A stretch of 10,921 bases of DNA from Actinomycetes bacterium (GCA_021790075.1 JAJYIN010000051.1:1-10921); one strand, 5' to 3'. Positions 1-7,038 are shown, counted from the first letter of the stretch. Program-made: numbers and translations. Notes: generated from the sequence alone by a model not told the origin.

Positions 1-1
1 G

Positions 2-2491
2 ACGCCCGCCGACCTCCGCGTCGTCTTCCAGAACTTCAAGAAGGTCCTGGACGACAACAGTGAAGCGCTGGGCATCATCACCGACATGGGGGAGAAGATG
101 GGGGGCAGCTTCCTGTTCGACGCCACCTATGTCAGGCGCTCCTACGCGGGGCTGGCCGCCGGCATGCGCGCTTCCCTGGATGATTTTCACCAGCTGACCG
201 GCCACCGGTACCCGGGCCTGGACGATGCTTTCGGCCGCATCGACAACAGCATTCTGGCGGCGATCGCCAGCACGGCGCCGGCAGCCGGTCCGGCGGCGGT
301 TCCATTCGTGGAGATCACTCCCGGCTTGGCCCGGGCGGTGGGTGGCAAGAATTTTCATCTGGCCGACCTGAAAAACAATCTGGGGGTGCCGGTGCCGGCC
401 GGCTTCGCCATGACCATCGCCGCCTTCGACGCCTTCGTGGCTCACAACGGGCTCCGGGATGATATTGCCGGGCTGGGGGAGGGAGAACCGGACCCGGCCC
501 GCCTTGAGGATCTTCGCGGCCGCATCCTGGCGGGCTCGCTGCCGCCGGCGCTGGCCGGGGAACTGGAGGCGGCGCTCGGGCGCCTGCGGCAGGAATGCGG
601 GGAAGGCTGCCTGCTGGCGGTCAGGAGCAGCGCCGAGGCGGAAGACGGCTATCATTCCTTTGCCGGCCAGTTCGAGACCGTCCTCAACGTGCCCGCCCGT
701 CCCGAAGCGGTCCTGGATGCGTACCGCCGGGTGCTTGCCAGCCTTTTTACGGAAGACGTCGTGACTTACAGCCGGGGACTGGGATATCCGCCGGGCGGAC
801 TCCGGATGGCCGCCGGGTTCGTCGCCATGGTTGACGCAGCTGCCAGCGGCGTGGTGTATACGGTCGACCCGCGGACCGGCAGCCGGGAGACCATGATGGT
901 CAGCGCCGCCTGGGGCCTGGGCAAATCAGTGGTCGAAGGCGAAGTGGACGCGGATGTTTTCGTGGTTGCAAAAGAGGCCCCTTTCAGCGCCGTCAGCATC
1001 CGCGTCGGCGGGAAGGAGACCATGACGGTAGCGCGGCCTGAGGGCGGCGTCGAAGTGATGGATACTCCCGCCAGCCTGCGCTCGCGGCCTTCGCTGGCCC
1101 CTGAGGCGCTGGCGGAAGTCGCGCGGCTGGCGCTGGCGATCGAGGACTATTACCGGCGGCCCCAGGACATCGAGTGGGCCCTCGACCGCGAGGGGCGGGT
1201 GGTGATATTGCAGGCGCGGCCGCTCCGGATTCCCCCGAAGCCGGGCGTGGCTGCCGGCGCCAGGCGCGGCAAGGCGGCGGCGCGGCCGGTGCTCCTGCGC
1301 GACCAGGGCTTTGTCGTCCAGCCGGGAGCGGTGAGCGGCCCGGTGTTTGTCGCCGAATTCCCCGAGGCGGTCAGCGAATTTCCCCGGGGAGCGATACTGG
1401 TGGCTCCCCACGATTCGCCCAAATTCGTCCAGGTGATGCCGCTGGCGGCCGCCATCATCACCGACACGGGCAACCCCACCAGCCACATGGCTTCCATCAG
1501 CCGCGAGTTCCGGGTGCCGACCGTGGTGGGCGCCGCGGAGGCCACCAGCGTGCTCAAACCGGGCGCCGTCATCACCCTGGACGCGGACGAGGAAGGCGCC
1601 GTCACTGTCTATGAGGGGGAGGCCCACGAGGTCCTGGACGAGCACCGCGACAGCTACCTCAAGCTGGAGGAGCTCTATGAATACCGCCGCCGCAAGTACA
1701 TCATGCGGCTGATCGCGCCGCTTAACCTGACAGATCCACTCAGCGAGGAATTCATACCCGAGAACTGCCGCACCCTGCACGACATCCTCAGGTTCATCCA
1801 CGAGAAGGCAGTCGAGGAGCTGATCTCTTCCTCACAGCACATCAGCGCCGCGTCAGCCCGGGGCCTGAAGCTGCCTGTCCCTGAGTCGATCCGGGTAGTC
1901 GACCTGGGCGGCGGCGCGGAGCCCGGCGCCGGCGACCCGCTCGAACCGGCCATGATCGCTTCCGTTCCCTTCCGGGCCCTGCTCGAAGGCATGGCCGACC
2001 CGGAGGCCTGGGACACCCGGGCCGTTCCGGTGAAGCTGTCGGATTTCTTTTCCGCCATGACCCGTTCCGGCGAGCCCCTCAAGGAAACCGGCGCCGGCGC
2101 CCAGAACCTGGCGGTGATATCGCGCCGCTATATGAACCTTTCCCTCCGGTTCGGCTATCATTTCAACGTCGTGGACGGCTTCGTCAGTGAGCGCACCACC
2201 GACAACTACATTTATTTCCGCTTCCTGGGCGGCGCCACGGACATCACCAAACGGCAGCGGCGGGTGCGCCTGATCGAGGACGTGCTCACCCGCAACGGCT
2301 TTTCCTGCCGCGCCAGCGGCGACCTGATCGAGGCCCGGGTCTCCCATATCGAGCAGCCGGAAGCGCTCAGGCTGATGGTCCTCATCGGCCGGCTGATCGC
2401 CTTCACGCGGCAGCTGGACACGGCCATGAATAGTGATAGCATGATCGAGGAGCTGTCACGCCGGTTCCGTAAAGGCGAACCCCGGCCCTGA
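2..2491 (+). CDS. PPDK/PEP-synthase-like protein with ATP-grasp and phosphohistidine domains, 5'-partial
   Basis: The frame is open to the left edge, and the residues before the ATG at 86 read as normal protein, so that ATG is probably internal and the gene starts outside the window. Numbering from that ATG: an ATP-grasp PPDK_N domain spans about 75-380, with VGGKN at 85-89, AVRSSAEAED at 178-187, a SGVVYTVDP segment near 254-262 and PQDIEWA at 359-365. A swivelling PEP-utiliser domain spans about 405-510, with GNPTSHMAS containing His467 as the presumed phosphohistidine. Residues 520-801 do not show the C-terminal PEP/pyruvate TIM barrel of PpsA or PpdK. They form another domain whose best marked part is YHFNVVDGF...NYIYFRFLGG (691-716). 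Family knowledge supports ATP-dependent phosphoryl transfer through the histidine; the acceptor substrate is unknown. The next gene's Shine-Dalgarno begins on the last base of this stop codon, so YajQ is probably co-transcribed. Architecture is certain, substrate is not. Confidence 0.9.
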   Translation, partial: TPADLRVVFQNFKKVLDDNSEALGIITDMGEKMGGSFLFDATYVRRSYAGLAAGMRASLDDFHQLTGHRYPGLDDAFGRIDNSILAAIASTAPAAGPAAVPFVEITPGLARAVGGKNFHLADLKNNLGVPVPAGFAMTIAAFDAFVAHNGLRDDIAGLGEGEPDPARLEDLRGRILAGSLPPALAGELEAALGRLRQECGEGCLLAVRSSAEAEDGYHSFAGQFETVLNVPARPEAVLDAYRRVLASLFTEDVVTYSRGLGYPPGGLRMAAGFVAMVDAAASGVVYTVDPRTGSRETMMVSAAWGLGKSVVEGEVDADVFVVAKEAPFSAVSIRVGGKETMTVARPEGGVEVMDTPASLRSRPSLAPEALAEVARLALAIEDYYRRPQDIEWALDREGRVVILQARPLRIPPKPGVAAGARRGKAAARPVLLRDQGFVVQPGAVSGPVFVAEFPEAVSEFPRGAILVAPHDSPKFVQVMPLAAAIITDTGNPTSHMASISREFRVPTVVGAAEATSVLKPGAVITLDADEEGAVTVYEGEAHEVLDEHRDSYLKLEELYEYRRRKYIMRLIAPLNLTDPLSEEFIPENCRTLHDILRFIHEKAVEELISSSQHISAASARGLKLPVPESIRVVDLGGGAEPGAGDPLEPAMIASVPFRALLEGMADPEAWDTRAVPVKLSDFFSAMTRSGEPLKETGAGAQNLAVISRRYMNLSLRFGYHFNVVDGFVSERTTDNYIYFRFLGGATDITKRQRRVRLIEDVLTRNGFSCRASGDLIEARVSHIEQPEALRLMVLIGRLIAFTRQLDTAMNSDSMIEELSRRFRKGEPRP

Positions 2492-2503
2492 AAGGAGATA
2501 ACA

Positions 2504-2995
2504 TTGCCTTCCTTCGACATTGTCAACAAGATCGACATGCAGGAAGTCGATAACGCCGTCAATATGACCAGGAAGATGATCACCAGCCGTTATGACTTCC
2601 GCAAATCCCGGACGGAGCTGACGCTGAACAAGAAAGAGGCGCGCATCCACATCCTCACGGAAGATACCATGAAGATGAAGGCGGTCGAGGACGAACTGAT
2701 CAGCAATCTGGTCAAGCGGAAGGTGGACGCCAAGGCGCTCGACCAGAAGGAGATTGAGCCGGCCGCCAAGGATATGATCAAGCGCGATGTCAACATCATT
2801 CAGGGCATCGGCAGTGACACCGCCCGCGAGATCGTCAAGATGATCAAGAAGCAGAAGCTCAAGGTGCAGGCGAAGATCATGGACGACCAGGTGCGGGTGT
2901 CGGGCAAGAAGATCGACGACCTGCAGGCGGTGATCCAGTTGCTCAAGGCCGGCGATCTGGGCGTGCCGCTGCAGTTCGTCAACATGAAGAGCTGA
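2504..2995 (+). CDS. yajQ: YajQ-family nucleotide/cyclic-di-GMP-binding protein
   Basis: A 163-residue protein, the usual length for YajQ. It opens with the family signature PSFDIVNKIDMQEVDNAV. It then carries RYDFRKS, a charged IHILTEDTMKMKAVED segment, and near the C-terminus QVRVSGKKIDDLQAVIQLLK, ending in PLQFVNMKS. These fit the two ferredoxin-like lobes of the family. Characterised relatives bind nucleotides, and a Xanthomonas member binds cyclic-di-GMP and acts with a transcription factor; whether this one does so is inference. It should be cytoplasmic, with no signal or membrane segment. The start is TTG at 2504, chosen because AAAGGAG (2491-2497) sits 6 nt upstream and the family N-terminus begins exactly there. 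The gap to the dikinase-like gene is 12 nt, so the two are probably one operon. No clear T-tract terminator follows; a GC stem at 3002-3019 is the only candidate. Confidence 0.93.
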   Translation: MPSFDIVNKIDMQEVDNAVNMTRKMITSRYDFRKSRTELTLNKKEARIHILTEDTMKMKAVEDELISNLVKRKVDAKALDQKEIEPAAKDMIKRDVNIIQGIGSDTAREIVKMIKKQKLKVQAKIMDDQVRVSGKKIDDLQAVIQLLKAGDLGVPLQFVNMKS

Positions 2996-3001
2996 AGCGC
3001 C

Positions 3002-3019
3002 GGCCGGCCCGAGCCGGTC
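3002..3019 (+). other. GC-rich stem-loop after yajQ
   Basis: GGCCGGC, loop CCGA, GCCGGTC form a 7-bp stem with one G-T pair just after the yajQ stop. There is no following T-tract, so this is at best a weak or factor-assisted termination or mRNA-end structure. Confidence 0.3.
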
Positions 3020-3102
3020 CCCGGCGGCTGTGGCAGAGCAGGCCGGCTTCGGGGCAGCCCCGGGCCGCGCTGAGTTCCCGGCAAACAGGGTAAGAAACTT
3101 CC

Positions 3103-4713
3103 ATGGCCCGGGACATCCATATCCAGAGGCAGGAAATCACCCCCTGCGCGGCCGGGCCCGACGCAGATGCCGCTCCCCCCAAGGAGCCGATGCCGGCGGC
3201 GGGAAGCTGGGTGCTGCTGGCGACCATCCTGGCATCCAGCATGGCTTTCATCGACGGCACGGCGCTCAATGTCGCCCTGCCGGTCATCCAGCGGGAGCTG
3301 GACGCCACCGGCGCCCAGCTCCTGTGGACGGTTAACGGATACCTGCTCATGCTGGGCGCGCTCATCCTCGTGTGTGGCGTCCTCGGCGACCGCTTTGGCC
3401 GCAAGCGCGTCTTCTCGCTGGGGATCGGGCTCTTCACGCTGGCCTCCATCGCCTGCGGATCCACTCCCGGCATAAATTTCCTCATCGGCGCCCGCGTGGT
3501 CCAGGGCATCGGCGGGGCCATGATGATCCCGGGCAGCCTCGCCATCATTACCGCCTTTTTCGGGCCTGAAAGCAGGGGGCGCGCCATTGGCACCTGGGCG
3601 GCGGTGACTACCATGGTCACCGTGATCGGGCCGATGCTGGGCGGGGCGCTGGCCGGCGCCGGCCTGTGGCGGGGCGTCTTCTTCATCAACACGCCGCTGG
3701 CGGTGGCGGCCCTGGTGATCCTCCGCTTCCGGGTCCCGGAAAGCCGCGACACGGACGCCGCCACCGGGATCGATTTCGCCGGCGCGTTCCTGGCGGTGGC
3801 GGGGCTGGCGTCGCTCACCTATGGTTTCATCGCGGCGCCTGATTACGGCTTCGGCAACCCCCGCATCGATGGCGCCCTGCTGCTGGGCGTGGCGGCGCTG
3901 GGCGCCTTTGCCGGCGTCGAGGCCGCCGGCAGCCATCCGATGATGCCGCTGCGCCTGTTCAGGTCCCGCACTTTCAGCGGCGCCAACCTGCTCACGCTGT
4001 TGCTCTACGGCGCTATCAGTGTCAGCACATTTTTCCTGTCTCTCAACTTCGTTCAGGTGCAAGGGTATACTCCGTTCGAAGCCGGGCTGGCCTTCATGCC
4101 CTTCGCGCTCATCCTGGCCGGCATGTCCCGCTGGGCGGGAGGGCTGGTAGACCGATACGGCGCCCGCCTGCCGCTCATCGCCGGACCCGCCATCGCCGGC
4201 GCCGGCTTCCTGCTGCTGGGGGTGGTCGGCCTCACCAGCGGGCCGGAGGCTTACTGGCATACGTACCTGCCCGGCGTGGTCTTGTTCGGCATCGGCATGG
4301 GGGTGACGGTGGCGCCTCTCAGCACTGCCGTGATGGGTTCGTTGTCCCAACGCCACGCTGGCACCGCCTCGGGGGTCAACAACGCCGTCTCCCGCATCGC
4401 CGGCGTTCTGGCGATCGCCGTGCTCGGTTCCTTCATGCTGTTTTATTTCGCTTCGGCGCTGAGCAGCCGCACGTCGGCGCTCCCCATTTCCGCGGAAGCC
4501 CGCGCCGCCATCAACGACCAGGCCGGCCGGCTGGCGGAGGCGGGCGTGCCTCCCCAGGTCGGGGCCGGGAACGCCGACGCCGTCAGGCGGGCCATCCGCC
4601 GGGCTTTTGTCGACTCGCTCAGGCGCCTGATGTTCATCTGCGCCGGCATGGCCTGGGCGTCATCTGCCATCGCCGCGCTCATGGTCCGGCGCCGGCTGGA
4701 AGCGATGGATTAG
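3103..4713 (+). CDS. MFS drug/proton antiporter, DHA2 (EmrB/QacA) type
   Basis: An integral membrane exporter of 536 residues, the right size for the 14-helix DHA2 group. Motifs from the ATG at 3103: AFIDGTALNVALPVI near 48-62 (helix 1 motif D1, with Asp51), GDRFGRKR at 95-102 (motif A), RVVQGIGGAMMIPGS at 131-145 (motif B), GPMLGGAL at 176-183 (antiporter motif C), and WRGVFFINTPLA at 189-200. Further hydrophobic helices continue to the end, with a soluble loop around residues 455-500. Family knowledge supports proton-coupled efflux of small hydrophobic compounds; the substrate cannot be read. Two starts compete. ATG 3103 has little Shine-Dalgarno. The in-frame ATG at 3190 (residue 30) has AAGGAG 3 nt upstream and lies immediately before the first helix, giving 507 residues. 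The intervening 29 residues are polar and alanine/proline-rich. There is no regulator next to it, and it is probably its own transcript. Confidence 0.93.
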   Translation: MARDIHIQRQEITPCAAGPDADAAPPKEPMPAAGSWVLLATILASSMAFIDGTALNVALPVIQRELDATGAQLLWTVNGYLLMLGALILVCGVLGDRFGRKRVFSLGIGLFTLASIACGSTPGINFLIGARVVQGIGGAMMIPGSLAIITAFFGPESRGRAIGTWAAVTTMVTVIGPMLGGALAGAGLWRGVFFINTPLAVAALVILRFRVPESRDTDAATGIDFAGAFLAVAGLASLTYGFIAAPDYGFGNPRIDGALLLGVAALGAFAGVEAAGSHPMMPLRLFRSRTFSGANLLTLLLYGAISVSTFFLSLNFVQVQGYTPFEAGLAFMPFALILAGMSRWAGGLVDRYGARLPLIAGPAIAGAGFLLLGVVGLTSGPEAYWHTYLPGVVLFGIGMGVTVAPLSTAVMGSLSQRHAGTASGVNNAVSRIAGVLAIAVLGSFMLFYFASALSSRTSALPISAEARAAINDQAGRLAEAGVPPQVGAGNADAVRRAIRRAFVDSLRRLMFICAGMAWASSAIAALMVRRRLEAMD

Positions 4714-4751
4714 TCGGCAGCCGGCAGGAAGCTCACAGCCCTGATCGCTGG

Positions 4752-4798
4752 AACCTGCATAAGCGGCCCCAGGCAACAAACCTGCATAAACCTGGGCC
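4752..4798. repeat. Direct repeat AACCTGCATAA nested in an imperfect inverted repeat
   Basis: AACCTGCATAA occurs at 4752-4762 and again at 4779-4789. Overlapping this, GGCCCCAGG (4765-4773) can pair with CCTGGGCC (4791-4798) with one bulged C across a 17-nt loop. The element lies in the 173-nt gap between the MFS gene and the small membrane protein. It may be a weak terminator for the MFS gene or an operator; no T-run follows. Confidence 0.45.
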
Positions 4799-4811
4799 AG
4801 GTAATAAAATA

Positions 4812-4836
4812 GGAATCCGGGTAAGGAATCGGGTAA
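4812..4836. repeat. Short tandem repeat GGAATCCGGGTAA / GGAATCGGGTAA
   Basis: Two adjacent copies at 4812-4824 and 4825-4836 differ by a single C. They sit in the most AT-rich part of this gap, 50-75 nt upstream of the next start codon. The position suits a promoter-proximal protein-binding site, but slippage would also make such a pair. I see no convincing -35/-10 pair; TAAAAT at 4805-4810 is the best -10-like hexamer. Confidence 0.45.
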
Positions 4837-4886
4837 AAAAGCCGTGCTTGGCGGAGCCGAACCGGTACGGCCGGGAAGGGGCCGGT

Positions 4887-5360
4887 ATGCAGGTTTCCCT
4901 TGTGATCATCATCTTGGTGGTGGTCGTGGTCGTTCTCACCACGCCACTGCAGTTGATATTCGTGCTGCGCAACATGGTTCGCCGCAGTGGGCTGCCGGAA
5001 CTGGCGCGCTTTTACGGGGTATCCCGGAAACCGGAAGGGGAAATGCTTTCAAGGCAGGTGGTCCGCGTCGGCAGCGTTTACTTCAGATATACCGTCACCG
5101 TTGGCATCACCAGGATGGGTCTTTACATCTCCATGGGGAGCTTTGGCAAGTTGCTGAAGACGCCGCCGCTGCTGATTCCCTGGGGCGATATCGAGGCAGG
5201 CGTGAGCGCCAGGCTGTACGGACGGCCGGCGATAGAGCTGATGGTGGGCGATCCCGCCATCGCCTTGGTCACTGTCACCCGTGAAGTCTATGACGCCATG
5301 CAGCCGCATCTGCGGCCGGCGCAGCTGCCGGTGGCTCCCTTGCAGGGAGTCTGGCGATGA
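4887..5360 (+). CDS. Small membrane-anchored protein, probably PH-like soluble domain
   Basis: A 157-residue protein of no assigned function. The first 28 residues form one strongly hydrophobic segment (SLVIIILVVVVVVLTTPLQL) followed by RNMVRR, the pattern of a signal anchor with the rest in the cytoplasm. Residues 55-140 alternate short beta-like stretches, with the recognisable order VRVGSVYFRYTVTVGI, GLYISMGSF and PPLLIPWGDIEAGV. From memory, this GL(Y)-S...PPLLIPW pattern recurs in small bacterial hypothetical membrane proteins, and the strand layout suggests a PH-like fold; this is inference. I chose the ATG at 4887 because GGAAGGGG (4874-4881) is 5 nt upstream and it begins at the anchor. 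A TTG at 4848 would add 13 polar residues with no good ribosome site. The stop overlaps an ATG in an ATGA (5357-5360). Confidence 0.75.
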   Translation: MQVSLVIIILVVVVVVLTTPLQLIFVLRNMVRRSGLPELARFYGVSRKPEGEMLSRQVVRVGSVYFRYTVTVGITRMGLYISMGSFGKLLKTPPLLIPWGDIEAGVSARLYGRPAIELMVGDPAIALVTVTREVYDAMQPHLRPAQLPVAPLQGVWR

Positions 5361-5431
5361 CTGCGCCTGATTCGTTCACATCGGGTGATTCGGTCATCAT
5401 GTTGACCACGTTGCGGGGGGCCTGGCAATGA
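5357..5431 (+). CDS. Possible 24-codon micro-ORF coupled to both neighbours
   Basis: The ATG at 5357 overlaps the stop of the membrane-anchored protein (ATGA), and the frame's own TGA (5429-5431) overlaps the ATG of the methyltransferase (ATGA at 5428-5431). A good ribosome site, AGGGAG at 5344-5349, lies 7 nt upstream. The peptide begins MTAPDS, the same six residues that begin the methyltransferase, and ends GAWQ, resembling the GVWR end of the preceding gene. It has no recognisable domain. It could be a translational coupler or leader peptide, or merely the by-product of a duplicated junction; a dyad at 5392-5407 lies inside it. Reality as a translated product is unproven. Confidence 0.35.
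   Translation: MTAPDSFTSGDSVIMLTTLRGAWQ
5392..5407. promoter_or_regulatory. 16-bp dyad, possible operator before the methyltransferase
   Basis: GGTCATCATGTTGACC is a palindrome apart from one mismatched pair (the T/T at positions 6 and 11), centred on CATG. It lies 20 nt upstream of the methyltransferase start, a place where a bound dimeric repressor or an RNA hairpin could act. No regulator gene is nearby to pair with it. Confidence 0.35.
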
Positions 5432-6078
5432 CCGCTCCCGATTCCGAGGAGAGGAAGCGCCGCTGGGACGAGCTGTACCGCGGCCGCGACGTCGAGACGC
5501 TCCCCTGGTTCTATCCGGGCCTGGACCCTGATTTCGCGGCCGCCCTCGAGGAGCGGGACCTGGCGCCCGGCTCGGCGGTGCTCGATCTGTGCACGGGGCC
5601 GGGCACCCAGGCCCTGGCGATGGCTGAACGCGGCTTCAGCGTCACCGCCATGGATATCGCCGACACCGCCGTCGGGCAGGCATGCCTGGAGGCCCGGAAG
5701 CAGGGCCTGGACATCACCTTCCGGCAAAACGACATTCTCGACAACCGCCTTGAGCAGCCGTTCGACCTGGTTCTTGACCGCGGCTGTTACCACGTCTTCC
5801 CTCTCGAGAGACGGCGGCAATATGTGCCGGCCGTCGCCGGCATGCTCAAGACCGGCGGCTTCCTTTTCCTCAAATGTTTCAGCAACCGGGAAACACGCCC
5901 GGAAGGCCCCTACCGCATTTCCCCGCAGGAGATCGAGCGGCTGTTCCCACCGCTCTTCGAGGTGATGGCAATCAGGCACACGGTCTTCCAGAATGTCAAC
6001 CGGGAGCCGGAGCCCAAGGCCCTCTTCTGCGTGATGAGAAGAAGTTTGATGGAACACCGTGAGGAACCCAATGAGTGA
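5428..6078 (+). CDS. Class I SAM-dependent methyltransferase
   Basis: A soluble 216-residue methyltransferase with a single Rossmann-type domain. Motif I is VLDLCTGPGTQA (51-62), the acidic end of strand 2 is VTAMDIAD (72-79, Asp76), the motif III region is RQNDI (99-103), and motif IV is FDLVLDRGCYH (112-122). The N-terminal RWDELY...LPWFYPGLDP (12-34) and the DRGCYH turn resemble the thiopurine/tellurite methyltransferase-like group, which methylates small thiols, metalloids or similar acceptors. That assignment is by resemblance only. Start at ATG 5428 with GGGGGG (5415-5420) 7 nt upstream. The start overlaps the stop of the micro-ORF and is one copy of the duplicated junction at 5340-5444. 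It probably shares a transcript with the small membrane protein, and coupling may set its expression. Confidence 0.9.
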   Translation: MTAPDSEERKRRWDELYRGRDVETLPWFYPGLDPDFAAALEERDLAPGSAVLDLCTGPGTQALAMAERGFSVTAMDIADTAVGQACLEARKQGLDITFRQNDILDNRLEQPFDLVLDRGCYHVFPLERRRQYVPAVAGMLKTGGFLFLKCFSNRETRPEGPYRISPQEIERLFPPLFEVMAIRHTVFQNVNREPEPKALFCVMRRSLMEHREEPNE

Positions 6079-6095
6079 GAGTCACGTCTAACGGG

Positions 6096-6101
6096 TATTA
6101 T
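6096..6101 (+). promoter_or_regulatory. Possible -10 element for the DUF302 gene
   Basis: TATTAT lies in a short AT-rich island 32 nt before the DUF302 start, and TCTAAC is repeated on either side (6087-6092 and 6101-6106). No good -35 hexamer is found at the right distance, so this is a weak call. Confidence 0.25.
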
Positions 6102-6132
6102 CTAACCTTAAGCTCGTTCAAGGAGGACCATC

Positions 6133-6591
6133 ATGACTGAGGCGATCAGTTTCAACATCCACCTGGATATTCCCTACGAGGAAGCGATAGAGAAGCTTGC
6201 CGAAGAGCTGAAGGAGGACGGTTTCGGCATCCTCACGCGCATCGACGTCAAGGCGACCATGAAAGAGAAACTCGGCGCCGATTTTCGCAAATACGCCATT
6301 CTGGGCGTCTGTAATCCGCCGCTGGCCCACCGGGCCCTCAGTCACCATACCGAGGTCGGGCTCATGCTTCCCTGCAACGTTATCGTGGAGGAAGATGAGC
6401 AGGACGGCGGCTCCATCATCCGCATCGGCGATCCCGAGGCCTTCATGCGCGCCGGCGGCTTTGACACCGACCCGGTGCTCAGCGCAGTGGGCGCCGAGGC
6501 CCGCGAAAGCCTGAAGCGGGTCGCCGGGCGGCTTGAGGCCATTGGCGTGGAAGCATCCGGCGGCGCTGCCGGAAAAGGTTCTGGCTCCTAA
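6133..6591 (+). CDS. DUF302 family protein
   Basis: A soluble 152-residue protein. The DUF302 core spans about residues 5-125. It begins with an amphipathic helix (YEEAIEKLAEELKEDGFGIL), then IDVKATMKEKLG, then the conserved centre YAILGVCNPPLAHRAL (54-69), and VGLMLPCNVIVEE (75-87). Cys60, His66 and Cys81 are the most suggestive conserved positions. The function of the family is not established; members are often found near redox or metal-related genes, which I note only as background. The last 15 residues are a low-complexity Gly/Ser/Ala tail. Start at ATG 6133 with AAGGAGGA at 6120-6127. It is followed after 14 nt by the SlyD-like gene, so the two probably form an operon ending at the hairpin near 7140. 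Confidence 0.9.
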   Translation: MTEAISFNIHLDIPYEEAIEKLAEELKEDGFGILTRIDVKATMKEKLGADFRKYAILGVCNPPLAHRALSHHTEVGLMLPCNVIVEEDEQDGGSIIRIGDPEAFMRAGGFDTDPVLSAVGAEARESLKRVAGRLEAIGVEASGGAAGKGSGS

Positions 6592-6605
6592 AGAAACGGG
6601 GGAAA

Positions 6606-7034
6606 ATGGCTGCGGCACATCAGGGAGACACGGTCAAGGTCAATTACACTGGCAGGTTCAGCGACGGGGAGGTCTTTGATTCATCGGAGGGACGCGACCC
6701 GCTGGAGTTCACGCTGGGGGCGGGGCAGGTGATCCCAGGGTTCGAACAGGCGGTGGAAGGCATGCAGGTCGGTGATACCAGGACGGTAAACATCCATGCG
6801 ACCGACGCTTACGGCCTCCGGCGCGAGGAACTGGTGCTGGTGGTTGGCCGGGGGCAGATGCCCCAGAACTTCGACCCCGAGATAGGGATGCGGCTCCAGT
6901 CGCAGAATCCGGAAGGCCGCCCCATCTTCGCGACCATCACCGCCATCGAGGAAACGACCCTGACGCTGGACGCCAACCATCCACTGGCCGGCAGGGACCT
7001 CGCCTTCGATATCGAGCTGGTGGAGATATCCTGA
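6606..7034 (+). CDS. FKBP-type peptidyl-prolyl cis-trans isomerase, SlyD-like
   Basis: A cytoplasmic 142-residue prolyl isomerase and chaperone. The FKBP half-motifs are VKVNYTGRFSDGEVFDSS (10-27), PLEFTLGAGQVIPGFEQAV (32-50) and GMQVGDTRTVNI (52-63). AYG (68-70) ends the first FKBP segment, and the DANHPLAGRDLAFDIELVEI segment (122-141) completes the fold. Residues 71-120 are the inserted IF chaperone flap of SlyD-type proteins. The long histidine/cysteine-rich nickel-binding tail of E. coli SlyD is absent, since the protein stops right after the fold, so a nickel role is unlikely. Start at ATG 6606 with GGGGGA (6598-6603) only 2 nt upstream, a tight spacing. It probably shares a transcript with DUF302 and is followed by the hairpins at 7039-7157. 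Confidence 0.94.
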   Translation: MAAAHQGDTVKVNYTGRFSDGEVFDSSEGRDPLEFTLGAGQVIPGFEQAVEGMQVGDTRTVNIHATDAYGLRREELVLVVGRGQMPQNFDPEIGMRLQSQNPEGRPIFATITAIEETTLTLDANHPLAGRDLAFDIELVEIS

Positions 7035-7038
7035 AAAG

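Larger units (their letters stand above)
5340..5444 (+). repeat. Imperfect 34-nt direct repeat of a stop/start junction, 71-nt offset
   Basis: The copies are 5340-5373 and 5411-5444, matching at 27 of 34 positions. Each copy contains a purine-rich ribosome site (AGGGAG or GGGGGG), the end of a reading frame as L-x-G-x-W-x-stop, an ATGA overlap, and the start of a new frame encoding M-T-A-P-D-S. In the six start codons all four differences are synonymous third-base changes. The sequence between and beyond the copies is unrelated. Confidence 0.7.

Noticed and set aside
926..1801. A 291-codon minus-strand open frame inside the dikinase-like gene
   Set aside because: It is the antisense of conserved ATP-grasp and phosphohistidine domains, with biased His/Arg/Gly composition and no recognisable motif.
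2800..4356. A 518-codon open frame on the minus strand opposite yajQ and the MFS gene
   Set aside because: Its translation is low-complexity (rich in Gln, His, Arg, Gly, Asp) with no domain. The opposite strand has two clear families, so this is a by-product of GC-rich third positions.
5275..6057. A 260-codon minus-strand open frame opposite the methyltransferase
   Set aside because: The plus-strand methyltransferase motifs are complete; the antisense translation shows no family features.
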